Assembly (NCBI GenBank): GCA_949289575.1
Contig: CASEOG010000001.1
Span: 263,466-327,465 of the forward strand
Source of the DNA: an uncultured Spirochaetales bacterium
Lineage (GTDB): Bacteria > Spirochaetota > Spirochaetia > JAFGXN01
Length of the DNA: 64,000 nt
Reading direction: 5' to 3'
Shown here: one piece after another, positions 1-10,120 of the stretch
How the letters are laid out: every line of letters starts with the position of its first letter
How positions within the stretch are numbered: the first letter of the stretch is position 1
The notes under the pieces: generated by a model
Seen by the model: only the letters and a program-made list of their open reading frames with translations
Told to the model about the DNA's origin: nothing
Databases searched by the model: none
Translations under genes and position numbers: made by a program

Positions 1-1267
1 TTCCGCCGACCGTCACCGCCAACGCCTCCGGCCGCAGCCGCCGTCCGCCGCAGCCCGTACAGACTTCGCTTTGCATAAACTGCTCGTACCACGATTTTAC
101 ATTGGCGTACTGCCCCGGTTCGTAATAACGGCGTCTCAAATCGGGAATGATGCCCGGAAACGGCTCATTATACTCAACCCGCGAATGGCGGTGACGGGAA
201 ACAAAAGAAACCTTCAACGGCCTGCCGCCGCCGTACAACAGCATCTGCCGAATCTCCGGCGTGAGGTCGCCGAAAGGCGTGTCCGTCGAAAACCCGTATG
301 CTTCCGACAAGGCCGCCAGCCACGCCTTCAGCCACTGGGAATCCTTCCCCGGAACAATTGCCCCTTCGCTCAGCGACAGAGACGGATCGGGCACCACCCG
401 TTCCGGCACAAAATCCATCGTCATTCCGATACCGGCACAATCGGGACAGGCTCCGTACGGATTATTAAAAGAAAAGAGCCGCGGCTGCAGCTCGGGCATT
501 CCGATACCGCAGTGCACGCAACCCGCTTTTTGCGAAAAAATCCGGCTTTCCCGATCGCCGCAATCGACACGGACAATCCCGTCGGCCAGCGAAAGTGCCG
601 CCTCCACCGATTCCGCAACCCGATGCCGGCTTTCTTCCGACAAAAGAATGCGGTCGACAATGATATCGATATCATGTTTGAATTTCTTGTCGAGAGTGAT
701 CTCTTCGTCAAGCATCCGGATCTCGCCGTCGACCCGGGCTCTCACAAATCCGGATGCGGCCGCATCCTGGAAAATTTTTTTAAACTCCCCTTTTCGCCCC
801 ATAACCACCGGAGCCGAAACGACAATCCGGCTCCCTTCCGGATAGGCAAGAATCACATCGATAATCTGATCGACCGACTGCTCCCGAATTTCACGGCCGC
901 ATTGCGGACAATGCGGAATCCCGATACGGGCAAAAAGCAATCTGTAATAATCGTAAATTTCGGTAACCGTACCGACTGTCGAACGGGGATTTTTATGTGT
1001 GGTTTTCTGTTCGATACTGATGGCGGGCGAAAGACCCTCGATATAATCGACTTCCGGTTTATCCAACCGCCCCAAAAACTGCCTGGCATAGGCCGATAAA
1101 GATTCCACGTAGCGGCGCTGTCCTTCGGCAAAAACAGTATCAAACGCAAGAGAAGACTTGCCGCTTCCGCTGACACCGGAAACAACAATCATTTTATCAC
1201 GCGGCAATTCCAAATCGATATGTTTTAAGTTATGCTGGGAAGCCCCTTTTATTACAATTTTATCCAT
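1..1267 (-). CDS. uvrA: UvrA, excinuclease ABC subunit A (5' part, cut by window edge)
   Basis: DNA-damage recognition ATPase of nucleotide excision repair, cytoplasmic, working with UvrB and UvrC. The first 422 codons or so of about 940 are present. Seen directly: Walker A GVSGSGKSS at residues 31-39, the conserved YARQFLGRL and STVGTVTEI stretches after it, and the first zinc finger (CVHC, about 18 residues, then CPDC) near residue 255. The start ATG at 1267 gives the canonical N-terminus MDKIVIKGASQHNLK. There is no good Shine-Dalgarno sequence before it and a TATAAT lies only 9 nt upstream, so the transcript may be nearly leaderless. It lies 54 bp downstream of the TPR gene on the same strand. 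The frame is open at base 1, so this is edge truncation, not decay. Confidence 0.95.
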   Translation of the reverse strand, partial: MDKIVIKGASQHNLKHIDLELPRDKMIVVSGVSGSGKSSLAFDTVFAEGQRRYVESLSAYARQFLGRLDKPEVDYIEGLSPAISIEQKTTHKNPRSTVGTVTEIYDYYRLLFARIGIPHCPQCGREIREQSVDQIIDVILAYPEGSRIVVSAPVVMGRKGEFKKIFQDAAASGFVRARVDGEIRMLDEEITLDKKFKHDIDIIVDRILLSEESRHRVAESVEAALSLADGIVRVDCGDRESRIFSQKAGCVHCGIGMPELQPRLFSFNNPYGACPDCAGIGMTMDFVPERVVPDPSLSLSEGAIVPGKDSQWLKAWLAALSEAYGFSTDTPFGDLTPEIRQMLLYGGGRPLKVSFVSRHRHSRVEYNEPFPGIIPDLRRRYYEPGQYANVKSWYEQFMQSEVCTGCGGRRLRPEALAVTVGG

Positions 1268-1276
1268 TTTATTCCC

Positions 1277-1282
1277 ATTATA
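1277..1282 (-). promoter_or_regulatory. possible -10 element of uvrA
   Basis: A perfect TATAAT on the minus strand ends 9 nt before the uvrA ATG. The -35 region 17 nt upstream (TAGAAA) is poor, so this is a tentative promoter. If used, the mRNA would start 1-3 nt before the ATG. Confidence 0.35.
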
Positions 1283-1321
1283 CAGATATCAAAGAGATAT
1301 TTCTATATAACGGGAGAAAAT

Positions 1322-2398
1322 TCAACCGATTTTTCCGGCAGCGATTTCATTCCACTTATTGGATGCTTTTTCCCGATATTCGGCCTCGGGAGAATATCGG
1401 GCGGTCAGCCAGAAAAAATTCTGCGCATTCTGCCAATCCCCCGATAAATAGAGTGCTTCCCCCATCCTGTAGAACGTCCCGAAAAGATCGACGGACGTCA
1501 TAAACCGAAGCATATAATCGTTTCTCAACGCTTCCGCCAGGACGCTTTCCACGGACATCTCCGTATCGGTATAAGCAACATTCGGAATCTCTTCCATCAG
1601 AACACTCAACGAGGCAACAATATGGAGAAGATAATACCGGATTGCCGATTCGTAATCTTCCGATTCGGTGTAACGATCGCCTGCCAAACGGTACGATTTC
1701 AAAAAAGAATCTCCCGTACGCCGGTAAAGTTCCATCGTTTTATCCAAACCGTTTTTTCTGAAAGAGGCATAAATATCGTTTATAAATGTTTTTCCCCGAT
1801 CGGAATTCAAAAAAGCATTATACGAATTCAGTTCTCCGAAAGCCTTTGCCAGCCCCTCCCGATTATCGGTTCTGATGTACAATTCAATCAGAAAATAATA
1901 AATTTCATAGATGGAAGTATCGGATCCGAACGACACGGACTGCTCGAGGGCAATTTTGTAATTCCGTTCGGCAAGTTCGAATTCGCCTTCAATCTCTAAA
2001 ATTCGGGCCATCATGACATAGACTTCCGGATTTTTCGGCTGATACCGGTACTCCTGAAAAAGATTGGCCAGTCTTATCCTGTCGAATTCGGATAAATCGG
2101 TCTTAACCCGAAAGAAGGTCTCCTCCTCAATCAAAGTTGTCTCAAAAAAGGCTAAATCGGTGTCGTAGACAATAGCCTCTTTCAATTCCGCGACATCCTC
2201 TTTCGTCAATCGGTCGGGCAACGAGTCGGCCGTAATATTTTCGATAGCCAGACATTTACGGAAACATATCATCGCATTTCCGTAGTCTCTGTTTTCGAAA
2301 TAATTTTTTCCGCGCTCCAGCTGCATCCAGACCGGTTCGTTCTGTGCAAAAAGCGCTCCGTTTATCAGCAATAACAAGAAAATAAGAATCGGTTTCAA
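1322..2398 (-). CDS. secreted TPR-repeat protein, function unknown
   Basis: 358 residues. A Sec signal peptide (MKPILIFLLLLINGALFA, cleavage likely after the FAQ region) is followed by an all-helical protein with TPR-like units, for example residues 25-55 (YFENRDYGNAMICFRKCL), about 120-150 (PEVYVMMARILEIEGEFELA) and the C-terminal GEALYLSGDWQNAQNFFWL. It probably sits in the periplasm and acts as a protein-binding scaffold; no enzyme motif is visible. Its ATG overlaps the ispG stop by 4 bp, so the two are translationally coupled. Lineage-specific TPR proteins of this type are common in treponemes. The partner is unknown. Confidence 0.75.
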   Translation of the reverse strand: MKPILIFLLLLINGALFAQNEPVWMQLERGKNYFENRDYGNAMICFRKCLAIENITADSLPDRLTKEDVAELKEAIVYDTDLAFFETTLIEEETFFRVKTDLSEFDRIRLANLFQEYRYQPKNPEVYVMMARILEIEGEFELAERNYKIALEQSVSFGSDTSIYEIYYFLIELYIRTDNREGLAKAFGELNSYNAFLNSDRGKTFINDIYASFRKNGLDKTMELYRRTGDSFLKSYRLAGDRYTESEDYESAIRYYLLHIVASLSVLMEEIPNVAYTDTEMSVESVLAEALRNDYMLRFMTSVDLFGTFYRMGEALYLSGDWQNAQNFFWLTARYSPEAEYREKASNKWNEIAAGKIG

Positions 2399-3432
2399 AA
2401 TTTTTCTATCTCCTCTGTCAGCAAAGCCAACGCTTCCGATTGACTGACCTTTTTATATAATCGGCCTTTTTTGTAAAAGAGTATAGCATTTCCGGCGCCT
2501 GTCAGCCCGATATCGGCATCGGCCGCCTCCAACGGCCCGTTGACCTCGCATCCCATGACGGCCACCGTTATCGGCTTACTGTAGCGGTAGAGTAATTCCT
2601 GCACCTGCGACGCAAACCGGTTGTCGGCATCAAACCGCGCACGGCCGCACTTCGGGCAGGAGACCAGCTTCGGCATCGGCGCCCCTTTTCCGCAAGCCCG
2701 CAAAATTTCGACACCGGTCATCACCTCATCGCGGCAGCTGCCGGAAATCGACACCCGCAGTGTCTCGCCGATGCCTTCATTCAGCAAACGGGACAACGCC
2801 AATGTACTGCGGATAACGGACGATATCAGCGGACCGGCTTCGGTGACGCCGATATGAAGCGGATAATCCCACCGATCGCGGAAACGGCGGTTGGCTTCCA
2901 CCGTACCTTCCGGATCGGAAAGTTTTAAAGAAAAAAGGGCATTTCGGAATCCGTATTTTTCGAGTATTTCGATTTCTTCTTCCGCGGCGGCCAAGGCGGC
3001 TTCCACCTTATCCAGCCCGCGGTATTTGACAGGCAGCGATCCGCCGTTAATGCCGACACGAATCGGGATATCCGCATCCGTACAGGCATGCAGAACGGCG
3101 GCAATTTTATCTTCGGTTCCGATATTGCCCGGATTGATTCTGACCTTGGAAACACCGGCACCCAACGCGGCCAGTGCCAGCCGGTAATCGAAATGAATAT
3201 CGGCCACAACCGGCATGATGCCGGCAGCGCAAATCTGTCTTAAAGGTTCGATTGAAGCTTCGTCGGGAACGGCAAACCGAATCATCCGGCATCCCAAATC
3301 CCGAACGGCCCGCATTTCCGCCAGCAGCCGCTCCGTATTTTCCGCCCGCAACGGAAGCTTTCCCATCGTCTGCACGGAAACGGGAGCGTCTCCCCCGATA
3401 ACGACATGTCCGACTTTTACTGAACGTACCAT
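2395..3432 (-). CDS. ispG: IspG, 4-hydroxy-3-methylbut-2-en-1-yl diphosphate synthase
   Basis: Penultimate enzyme of the MEP isoprenoid pathway; it converts MEcPP to HMBPP using a [4Fe-4S] cluster. 345 residues, normal for the short bacterial form. Seen: N-terminal VKVGHVVIGGDAPVSVQTM with the TIM-barrel core (VADIHFDYRLALAA, KVRINPGNIG), and the C-terminal cluster domain with CPKCGR near residue 260 and the conserved VAVMGCEVNGPLEA. The three cluster cysteines are present. The start is set by alignment with the family N-terminus. It is followed by a translationally coupled TPR protein of unknown role. Confidence 0.95.
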   Translation of the reverse strand: MVRSVKVGHVVIGGDAPVSVQTMGKLPLRAENTERLLAEMRAVRDLGCRMIRFAVPDEASIEPLRQICAAGIMPVVADIHFDYRLALAALGAGVSKVRINPGNIGTEDKIAAVLHACTDADIPIRVGINGGSLPVKYRGLDKVEAALAAAEEEIEILEKYGFRNALFSLKLSDPEGTVEANRRFRDRWDYPLHIGVTEAGPLISSVIRSTLALSRLLNEGIGETLRVSISGSCRDEVMTGVEILRACGKGAPMPKLVSCPKCGRARFDADNRFASQVQELLYRYSKPITVAVMGCEVNGPLEAADADIGLTGAGNAILFYKKGRLYKKVSQSEALALLTEEIEKF

Positions 3433-3483
3433 ACCGTTACTCTAACACAATTCAGCCGAAATCGCAAGGCGATTTTTTTCCGG

Positions 3484-3510
3484 AAAAAAACCTCTGCCGG
3501 CGGCAGAGGT
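3484..3510 (-). terminator. Rho-independent terminator of the V-ATPase operon
   Basis: Perfect 9-bp stem CCTCTGCCG/CGGCAGAGG (3491-3509) followed on the minus strand by seven T. It lies 32 bp past the atpK stop. The plus strand also runs into T-rich sequence, but no plus-strand gene needs it. Confidence 0.9.
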
Positions 3511-3541
3511 TTTTCTTCTTTATTTACCGAAACCGTTTCGG

Positions 3542-4057
3542 TCAGCAGAGAAAAGAAGCAACAGCGGCGGCAGCCGTTTCGACAGCCTCGACCGCAGCGG
3601 CCGCATCGACACGCGGAGCCTGGGCGACAACGGTCAGCATCAGCGCCATAACGAAAATCGCAACCGTTTCGATAATACCGAGAACGATAATGTAGTTGGC
3701 ACCGCCTTTACCGGTTTCCGCATAAGCGTCGCAGGCGCACGCCGCGGCTTTTCCCTGCGCATAAGCCGAAGCCCCTATTCCGATTCCGCCGAAAACGCCG
3801 GCACCCAAAATAAACCACGGATCGACCGTCGCAATATTCGGCAACAGAGAAGCCAAAATCAAAACGAATCCGTACAGGGTCTGCGAAAGCGGGAAACCGC
3901 AGTAAACAACCAGCATAAAAGGAGCCGGTTTGTTCTGCTGATAACTTTTTTTCCATGCGCCGATGGCGGACTGAGCGGCCGCTCCGATCCCCATTGCCGA
4001 CCCGAAAGCAGCCAGCGCCAGCGAGGCTGCAACACCCAAATAACCAAAATTAAACAT
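3542..4057 (-). CDS. atpK: V-type ATPase subunit K (proteolipid c ring)
   Basis: Membrane rotor subunit that carries ions across the membrane. 171 residues form two fused alpha-hairpins (four TM helices), the usual V-type duplication. The ion-binding glutamate is in the fourth helix (IIVLGIIETVAIFVM). The matching place in the first hairpin (FPLSQTLYGF) has glutamine, as usual in V-type rings with one carboxylate per subunit. There is a G-x-G-x-G packing pattern in helices 1 and 3. An Ala/Val-rich C-terminal tail of about 25 residues (after PRVDAAAAVEAV) is longer than in many homologues. It is the last gene of the operon, before the terminator. Confidence 0.93.
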   Translation of the reverse strand: MFNFGYLGVAASLALAAFGSAMGIGAAAQSAIGAWKKSYQQNKPAPFMLVVYCGFPLSQTLYGFVLILASLLPNIATVDPWFILGAGVFGGIGIGASAYAQGKAAACACDAYAETGKGGANYIIVLGIIETVAIFVMALMLTVVAQAPRVDAAAAVEAVETAAAAVASFLC

Positions 4058-4066
4058 AAAATCTCC

Positions 4067-5887
4067 TTATTCCTGATTGGTTTTCGTATTTTTAAACGGC
4101 TGGTACTTAATGCCCACCCATTGCTGCCCCAAATGTCCGGCAAATTCCAGCAAATTCAGTCGAACCGCATGAACGAGAATTGCCAGCACTCCCAACATCA
4201 TATTCAATCCGTGACCGAAAATCAGAATCAAAGCTCCGAAAATCACTCCCGGCACCCCCAGCGACTCGGAGAGGTTTCCCGCCATTGATGAAAAGGCCAT
4301 TTCGATTTGAAAAGAGGCCAGTCCGACGGCAAACAGACGAATATAACTCATAATATCGGAAAACATACTGACCGTATTCAGAAAGGTCGAAACGATACCG
4401 ACCAGCCCCTTCCCGATATTTTTGAAAAAATGTTCGTCATCCTGTTTCCCGAACAGAATCAGAAAAAGAACCCCGACCCCGATCAGACCGTAAGAGACTG
4501 TCAGCATCGGTTTCTTCAGAATCAGCATCAGAATCAGGTTAAACATTCCCAGACAGACAAAGAGCCACCCCAGTTCGGTAAAGGCTTTTACCCGGGGTTT
4601 CTCCTTTAATCCGCGGAAAAAACTCCAGATGTGGGCGATCGAAATCTGTACCGTTCCGATGAAAAAACTGAGCCATTTGACGGTATCCGCCGATTCCGGT
4701 CCGAACGCATCGAGTGCCGGAACGGTAATCGCCTTCAACGGAGCCCATTCGGCCAGTGTTTGAGACGCAAACCAGTTTCCCGACAACGCCCCCCACACCA
4801 TCGTGCAGAAGCTGAGCCAGGCGAAAAGCACGGTGACCGGAGAGACTTTTCCCGTTTTTTTGCGCGACACAACGGCCGCCCCCAGCGATCCGGCCAGAAA
4901 AATCAGTCCGTACCCGGCATCACCGATAATCATCGCAAAGAAAAGCGAAAAGAAAAAAAGGAAAAATCCGTTGATATCCGACTCTCTGTAACCGGGAACC
5001 GTTCCCAGAAAATCGAAAACAGGCTGAATCAGAGAGACGATTTTTCCGTTTTTGATTTTTGTCGGAACCGGATCCTCTTCTCCCGGATCATCGAGGATCA
5101 GTCCGACCGTATTGTCGCGGCAAACCTGCTTCAGGATGTCGACGCCGTCGACAGGCACGAATCCGACCAGATAAGCAACGGAAGCATCGCCTCCGGCGCC
5201 GTCCCGATATGTCTCGAATTCGATTCCGGCTGTCAGTTCATCGGCGTACCGCCGCAAGGCCGGAACCGCTCCGGCATAAGAAAGAATGCGCTGCCGGGCC
5301 GCCTCCGTCAGGCGCTCGTTTTCCGCGATTTTTTCGCGATACCGGCTCAACGAATATTCCGGCACCGGAAATTCGAGGCCGTCGATTTCCTCATCGCAAT
5401 TCAGCAGCGCCACAGCCGCTGTTTTTTTCGACTTTCTCAGAATCAGATAGGGTACCGTTTCCGGCAACCCTTTCAGCTGCGCCTGTGTCAGCGTAAACAA
5501 CCGGAAACGGAGTCCGGCTTTTGCCAACTGCTCCCATTCTTCGGGCGAAAAATCCCCCCACGGCTCCAGCGCCGTTACAACCGTCCGATAGCGGTTGGAT
5601 TCCTCCGTCAGCCGGATGATTTCGGCATTCATTTCGGAAATCACCGAAACCGCTTCTTCGGGGTCGTATTTCCGCCCGGCGGCAGCTTTGTTTTTCCCGG
5701 CATCCGACAAGAGCGCGATCGCCAGCATCGTCTGTTCTTTCAGCTGCCGCAAAGATTCGACGGAAGATGTTTCCGGCGGTTTGACCGGCGTCAGATGAAC
5801 CACTCCCGCCTCCCGAATTTTTTCGAGAGCCTCCGTTTTCCCGGCCGTCTTCATAAAAAGGATGGCTTTTTTCATCTCAACTATCAT
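4067..5887 (-). CDS. atpI: V-type ATPase subunit I (stator/ion channel, a-like)
   Basis: 606 residues: a cytoplasmic helical N-terminal half (about 1-300, acting as stator arm) and a C-terminal membrane half with about seven TM helices (FFLFFFSLFFAMIIGDAGYG onward). The conserved GDAGYG and the SYIRLFAVGLASFQIEMAF segment, which contains the channel arginine, identify the family. The ATG overlaps the atpD stop by 4 bp. The start MIVEMKKAILFMKT is preceded directly by the end of atpD. It forms the ion half-channels next to the K ring. Confidence 0.93.
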   Translation of the reverse strand: MIVEMKKAILFMKTAGKTEALEKIREAGVVHLTPVKPPETSSVESLRQLKEQTMLAIALLSDAGKNKAAAGRKYDPEEAVSVISEMNAEIIRLTEESNRYRTVVTALEPWGDFSPEEWEQLAKAGLRFRLFTLTQAQLKGLPETVPYLILRKSKKTAAVALLNCDEEIDGLEFPVPEYSLSRYREKIAENERLTEAARQRILSYAGAVPALRRYADELTAGIEFETYRDGAGGDASVAYLVGFVPVDGVDILKQVCRDNTVGLILDDPGEEDPVPTKIKNGKIVSLIQPVFDFLGTVPGYRESDINGFFLFFFSLFFAMIIGDAGYGLIFLAGSLGAAVVSRKKTGKVSPVTVLFAWLSFCTMVWGALSGNWFASQTLAEWAPLKAITVPALDAFGPESADTVKWLSFFIGTVQISIAHIWSFFRGLKEKPRVKAFTELGWLFVCLGMFNLILMLILKKPMLTVSYGLIGVGVLFLILFGKQDDEHFFKNIGKGLVGIVSTFLNTVSMFSDIMSYIRLFAVGLASFQIEMAFSSMAGNLSESLGVPGVIFGALILIFGHGLNMMLGVLAILVHAVRLNLLEFAGHLGQQWVGIKYQPFKNTKTNQE

Positions 5888-6489
5888 ACGTCGGCCGTCC
5901 TTGTCAGTTTCTTTTTGGCAATCTTTCCGCGGACCACTTCCGAAGTCTGCTGATCGCCCAAATAAACCGATATTTTTTTGATAATTTCTTTCGTTTCCGG
6001 AATCTTGACCTTCTCGAAGAGGTTGACCCGCTGCGTTGCCGTCTGCAGTTCGCGGTTCAGAATCGCAATCTGCTCGTTCAGCACTTTGATTTCCATATCG
6101 AGCGTGATGACATCCCGCATCTTTACGATTGCTTTATCAATCCACAGCGGTGTCAGATAGAAATCGTACGAAGGCTGCACGAAATCGACTCCGTCGAACA
6201 GAGGAATCCGAATACCGGCAATATTCCCTTCGCCGCGCCGGATCTGCGTAACAGTCAGCCATTCGGGATTCAGCCGAAACGAATCGCCGAAAACGGCAAT
6301 CCAGCTTTTGAATTCGGCTTCCAGCTGCTTCTTTTTCCCGAACACATCGGCTGCACGGGCTTCGATTGTTCTGATTTCGGTCTGAAGCTGCTGCTTTTTC
6401 AGCTGGAGTGTCGGCAGATAACGAACGAACATTTTCAGACGGTCTTTCTGCTTTTTCTGTTCGTTTTTCGTCAGTTTAAACTTTGCCAT
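5884..6489 (-). CDS. atpD: V-type ATPase subunit D (central stalk)
   Basis: 201 residues, nearly all helical with long coiled coils at both ends, as expected for the rotor shaft that turns inside the A3B3 head. The N-terminal MAKFKLTKNEQKKQKDRL and the C-terminal NLFEKVKIPETKEIIKKI are family hallmarks. It starts 3 bp after the atpB stop and overlaps atpI by 4 bp. No subunit F gene, its usual partner, is present in the operon. Confidence 0.92.
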   Translation of the reverse strand: MAKFKLTKNEQKKQKDRLKMFVRYLPTLQLKKQQLQTEIRTIEARAADVFGKKKQLEAEFKSWIAVFGDSFRLNPEWLTVTQIRRGEGNIAGIRIPLFDGVDFVQPSYDFYLTPLWIDKAIVKMRDVITLDMEIKVLNEQIAILNRELQTATQRVNLFEKVKIPETKEIIKKISVYLGDQQTSEVVRGKIAKKKLTRTADV

Positions 6490-6492
6490 TCT

Positions 6493-7791
6493 CTAGCCCT
6501 CTTTCGGCCAAAACTTCTCAATCAGCTCGGTTTTGATTCCGGTTTCCTGCTTGTCGAAACATTCCGCCAGCATTTTCCACCCTTCATCGAGTGCCTCTTC
6601 CAGCGGAATATTCACCGAGAGGTTCATCATCTTCGATTCGAAAAGATAGCCGTATTTCAGGAGTTTTTCATCCCATCCCGACAAAGAAAAACCCATCGAT
6701 TTTTTTTCGAGTGTATCTTTATAGGAAGCATACAGCTTAATCATCGCATCCATAATTGTCCGATGATCTTCGCGGGTCTTCGCGTTTACCTGCTGTTTCA
6801 ACCGGGACAGCGAACCGAACGGCTCGATGCGTCCGCCTTTCAGATAATACTGCCCTTCCGTGATGTACCCGGTGTTATCGGGAACCGGGTGTGTCACATC
6901 GTCTCCCGGCATGGTGGTTACCGCCAAAATGGTAATCGATCCGGCACCGTCGATATCGACCGCTTTCTCGTAACGGGATGCCAGCTGGGAATAGAGATCT
7001 CCCGGATAACCGCGGTTGGACGGAACCTGTTCCTGTGTAATCGAAATTTCTTTTTTGGCATCGGCGAAGTTGGTCATATCGGTCAAAAGTACCAGAACCC
7101 GTTTGCCCTGCAGCGCAAATTTTTCGGCAACGGCCAGCGAAATATCGGGCACCATCAGACATTCGACTGTCGGGTCGGATGCCGTGTGAATATACATAAT
7201 CGTACGCGACAACGCCCCTCCCTCTTCGAGAGTTTCTTTAAAGTAGAGGTAGTCGTCGTATTTCAATCCCATACCGCCGAGAATGATCATATCGACTTCG
7301 GCCTGAAGGGCAATCCGCGCCAGCAGTTCGTTATAAGGTTCTCCGGAAATCGAAAAAATCGGCAGTTTCTGCGATTCGACCAGAGTATTGAAAAGATCGA
7401 TCATCGGAATTCCGGTTCGAACTATTTTACTCGGCACAATTCTTTTGGCCGGATTAAATGAAGGGCCGGCAATGGTAATCAGATTTTCGGAAAGCGCCGG
7501 ACCGTTATCGCGCGGCTCCCCGGAACCGGTAAAGACGCGCCCCAACAGATTGTCCGAAAACGAAACCCTCATCGGGTTGCCCAAAAACCGCACGGAATCT
7601 CCGGTCGAAACCCCGCGGCCGCCGGCAAACACCTGCAGCGACACCATATCCCGATCGAGTTTAATGACTTCCGCCAGTGACGTTCCGAATGACGTGGTGA
7701 TTTCGGCCAGCTCGCCGTAGGCGACATTCTTCGCTTTTACCGTAATCACGTTTCCCGAAATCGATTCGATCTTGCTGTAAATTTTGTCCAT
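6493..7791 (-). CDS. atpB: V-type ATPase subunit B
   Basis: 432 residues, the normal length. Non-catalytic nucleotide-binding subunit of the A3B3 head. It has the beta-barrel N-terminus, a degenerate P-loop region ([19 protein letters not shown]), the [18 protein letters not shown] stretch and [20 protein letters not shown], which are typical of V/A-type B subunits. It starts 1 bp after the atpA stop, so the head subunits are made together. Confidence 0.95.
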   Translation of the reverse strand: MDKIYSKIESISGNVITVKAKNVAYGELAEITTSFGTSLAEVIKLDRDMVSLQVFAGGRGVSTGDSVRFLGNPMRVSFSDNLLGRVFTGSGEPRDNGPALSENLITIAGPSFNPAKRIVPSKIVRTGIPMIDLFNTLVESQKLPIFSISGEPYNELLARIALQAEVDMIILGGMGLKYDDYLYFKETLEEGGALSRTIMYIHTASDPTVECLMVPDISLAVAEKFALQGKRVLVLLTDMTNFADAKKEISITQEQVPSNRGYPGDLYSQLASRYEKAVDIDGAGSITILAVTTMPGDDVTHPVPDNTGYITEGQYYLKGGRIEPFGSLSRLKQQVNAKTREDHRTIMDAMIKLYASYKDTLEKKSMGFSLSGWDEKLLKYGYLFESKMMNLSVNIPLEEALDEGWKMLAECFDKQETGIKTELIEKFWPKEG

Positions 7792-7792
7792 C

Positions 7793-9565
7793 TTATTTTA
7801 CCTCCGCTGCTTTCAAAACGGCTTCGCTGTGAGGCAAATATCCGTCACGGCGTTCCTCAACGAAGGCCTCAATCTCTTTCTCGATACGCAGAAATTCGTC
7901 CGACAGATAGGCAGTCCCGTTCAGGTCCAGCGTTTTCAGGCGCAACCCGGCAAACCAACGGCGGGCTTCGTCTTTTTCCGTAAATTTCAGATTCGCCGCA
8001 GCGATTCTGACAATCAGTTTAAAATAGCGGTGCTGCCGTTCCGTCGGAACCGCCGCATCGACCGGGTCAAAGGAGTTCTGCTGAAAATAAACCGCATCGA
8101 CATATTCACCTTTCAGATAAATCAGGAAGTCCTCGAGGCTGGTTCCTTCTTCTCCGACAACCTTCATCATCTGGTCGATCTCGGCACTCTTGCGCATGAC
8201 ATCGTAGACATAGCCGGTTACGGAAGAGGGAATCAGACTTTTATACTTGCTCCACGATTCCAGCGGGTGAATGGCCGGATATTTACGGGCATCGGAGCGT
8301 TCGCGGGATAATCCGAGAAATGCACCGACCACTTTCAGGGTCGCCTGCGTTACCGGCTCGTCGAAGTTTCCTCCCGCAGGCGATACGGTACCGCCGATCG
8401 TAACCGAACCGACAGATCCGTCCTTTAACCGTACCAGACCGGCGCGCTCGTAAAAAGCGGCAATGGTCGATTCGAGGTAAGCCGGGAAAGCTTCGTCTCC
8501 GGGAATTTCTTCCAGACGGCCGCTCATTTCGCGCATCGCCTGCGCCCACCGCGAAGTCGAGTCGGCAATCAGCAGAACGTTCAGCCCCATCTGCCGGTAA
8601 TATTCGGCCAACGTCACTGCGGTGTAAACGGATGCTTCGCGGGAGGCGACCGGCATCGACGATGTGTTGGCGATAATCACGGTGCGTTCCATCAGCGACC
8701 GCCCCGTTTTGGGGTCCGTCAACTCGGGAAACTCTTTCAGCGTTTCCACAACCTCTCCGGCCCGCTCTCCGCAGGCCGCAATAATCACAATATCGACATC
8801 GGCATGGCGGCTCAGCGTCTGCTGCAAAACCGTTTTGCCGGCGCCGAAAGGACCGGGAATACAGAAGGTTCCCCCCAAAGCGACAGGCAGGAAAGTATCG
8901 ATCAGGCGCACCTGCGTCACCATCGGCTTCACCGGCTTCAAACGCTCACTGTAGCATTTCACGGCTCTTTTGACAGGCCATTCAAACATCATTGTCAGGT
9001 CGTGACTGTTGCCTCCGGCGTCTTTAATAACGGCAATTTTATCCGCCACCGCATACTCCCCTTCCGGGGCAATCCAGTCAACGGTGTATTCCCCCAAAAA
9101 CGAAAACGGAACCATAATCCGGTGGGTAAAAGCTGCTTCGGGAACGGTCCCCAACGTGTCGGCCGCCGCAACCGTTTCGCCTTTCCCGACAACCGGCGTA
9201 AAGGCCCATTTTTTCTGCCGATCCAACGCATCCAGATAAACACCGGGTTCGAGAAAAAACCCTGTCCGGGCTGCCAGTTCGGGAAGCGGATTCTGCAATC
9301 CGTCATAAATCTGACCGAGCAGTCCGGGCCCCAATTCGACGGCAAGCATTTCACCCGTAAACTCGACATCGTCTCCGACCTTAATCCCGCCGGAAATTTC
9401 ATAAATCTGCATTTGGGCGGTATCACCGTTGATGCGAATAATCTCCGATTTCAGCCGTTTTCCGTTTGACAAAACATATCCGACTTCGTTCATCGCGATT
9501 TTGTCCGAAACTTCGACCGTAATCATATTTCCGTTGACGCCCGACACTTTTCCTTTTGCACTCAT
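7793..9565 (-). CDS. atpA: V-type ATPase subunit A (catalytic)
   Basis: 590 residues. It hydrolyses or makes ATP in the A3B3 head. Seen: Walker [10 protein letters not shown] near residue 230 (many homologues have GPFGSGKT), the catalytic glutamate in ACGERAGEV, the Walker B strand [20 protein letters not shown], and the non-homologous insert before the P-loop that separates V-type A from F-type beta. Start [19 protein letters not shown]. It lies 3 bp downstream of the DUF2764 gene. Confidence 0.96.
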   Translation of the reverse strand: MSAKGKVSGVNGNMITVEVSDKIAMNEVGYVLSNGKRLKSEIIRINGDTAQMQIYEISGGIKVGDDVEFTGEMLAVELGPGLLGQIYDGLQNPLPELAARTGFFLEPGVYLDALDRQKKWAFTPVVGKGETVAAADTLGTVPEAAFTHRIMVPFSFLGEYTVDWIAPEGEYAVADKIAVIKDAGGNSHDLTMMFEWPVKRAVKCYSERLKPVKPMVTQVRLIDTFLPVALGGTFCIPGPFGAGKTVLQQTLSRHADVDIVIIAACGERAGEVVETLKEFPELTDPKTGRSLMERTVIIANTSSMPVASREASVYTAVTLAEYYRQMGLNVLLIADSTSRWAQAMREMSGRLEEIPGDEAFPAYLESTIAAFYERAGLVRLKDGSVGSVTIGGTVSPAGGNFDEPVTQATLKVVGAFLGLSRERSDARKYPAIHPLESWSKYKSLIPSSVTGYVYDVMRKSAEIDQMMKVVGEEGTSLEDFLIYLKGEYVDAVYFQQNSFDPVDAAVPTERQHRYFKLIVRIAAANLKFTEKDEARRWFAGLRLKTLDLNGTAYLSDEFLRIEKEIEAFVEERRDGYLPHSEAVLKAAEVK

Positions 9566-9568
9566 CGT

Positions 9569-10108
9569 TTATACTCCGATTTCAGACTCGTTTCCGATCA
9601 CCGTTTTGTAGAGGGCTGTATACTGCGCTTCTCCTTCTTCCTCCCGAAAGCGGGCATTCCGTTCCGCCAGCCGCAACTGAAGTGCATAGACGGCAACCGC
9701 ATCAAAATCAAAATAGTGACCTGTCTTTAGATTTTCCAAATAATTCCAACGTTCGGCATCCCACTGCTGTTCGGCTTTCAGCGGGGAATCGGTTTTGTAG
9801 AGAACGGAGGCCAATGCGGCAGCCGCCGGCATCGGTTCGCCGTCACGGCAGTCCCGAACGGCCTCTCCTCCTTCAGCCCGCAGTCGAACCAAAGCATTCC
9901 GGACTGCCCGATCCCACCTGAGATACTCTTCGCCCGCACCTGCGCCCTTACACTCCGGTTCTTCCGCAAGAAGATTCTTCAGCCGCAGATAATCATCCGG
10001 CGAGAGCTGCTCCGATGCATTGCCGATAAAAAGATCGGACGAAATGCCGGGAGGCGACTTCAGATCAATCGAGGGCACGGATGCCATCAGATAATAATAA
10101 TTTTTCAC
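9569..10108 (-). CDS. V-ATPase operon protein, DUF2764-like
   Basis: 179 residues, beginning MKNYYYLMASVPSIDL, which resembles the opening of the DUF2764 family found between subunits E and A in spirochaetal and chlamydial V-ATPase operons. Mostly helical, no membrane segment. It occupies the place of subunit C of the Thermus and archaeal operons. The likely role, inferred from position, is the link between rotor or stalk and membrane ring. Not shown biochemically as far as I know. Confidence 0.75.
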   Translation of the reverse strand: MKNYYYLMASVPSIDLKSPPGISSDLFIGNASEQLSPDDYLRLKNLLAEEPECKGAGAGEEYLRWDRAVRNALVRLRAEGGEAVRDCRDGEPMPAAAALASVLYKTDSPLKAEQQWDAERWNYLENLKTGHYFDFDAVAVYALQLRLAERNARFREEEGEAQYTALYKTVIGNESEIGV

Positions 10109-10120
10109 AGACCGGCTCCG

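Noticed and set aside
4631..5953. 440-codon plus-strand frame
   Set aside because: Antisense to atpI, which has clear motifs; no signal of a real protein.
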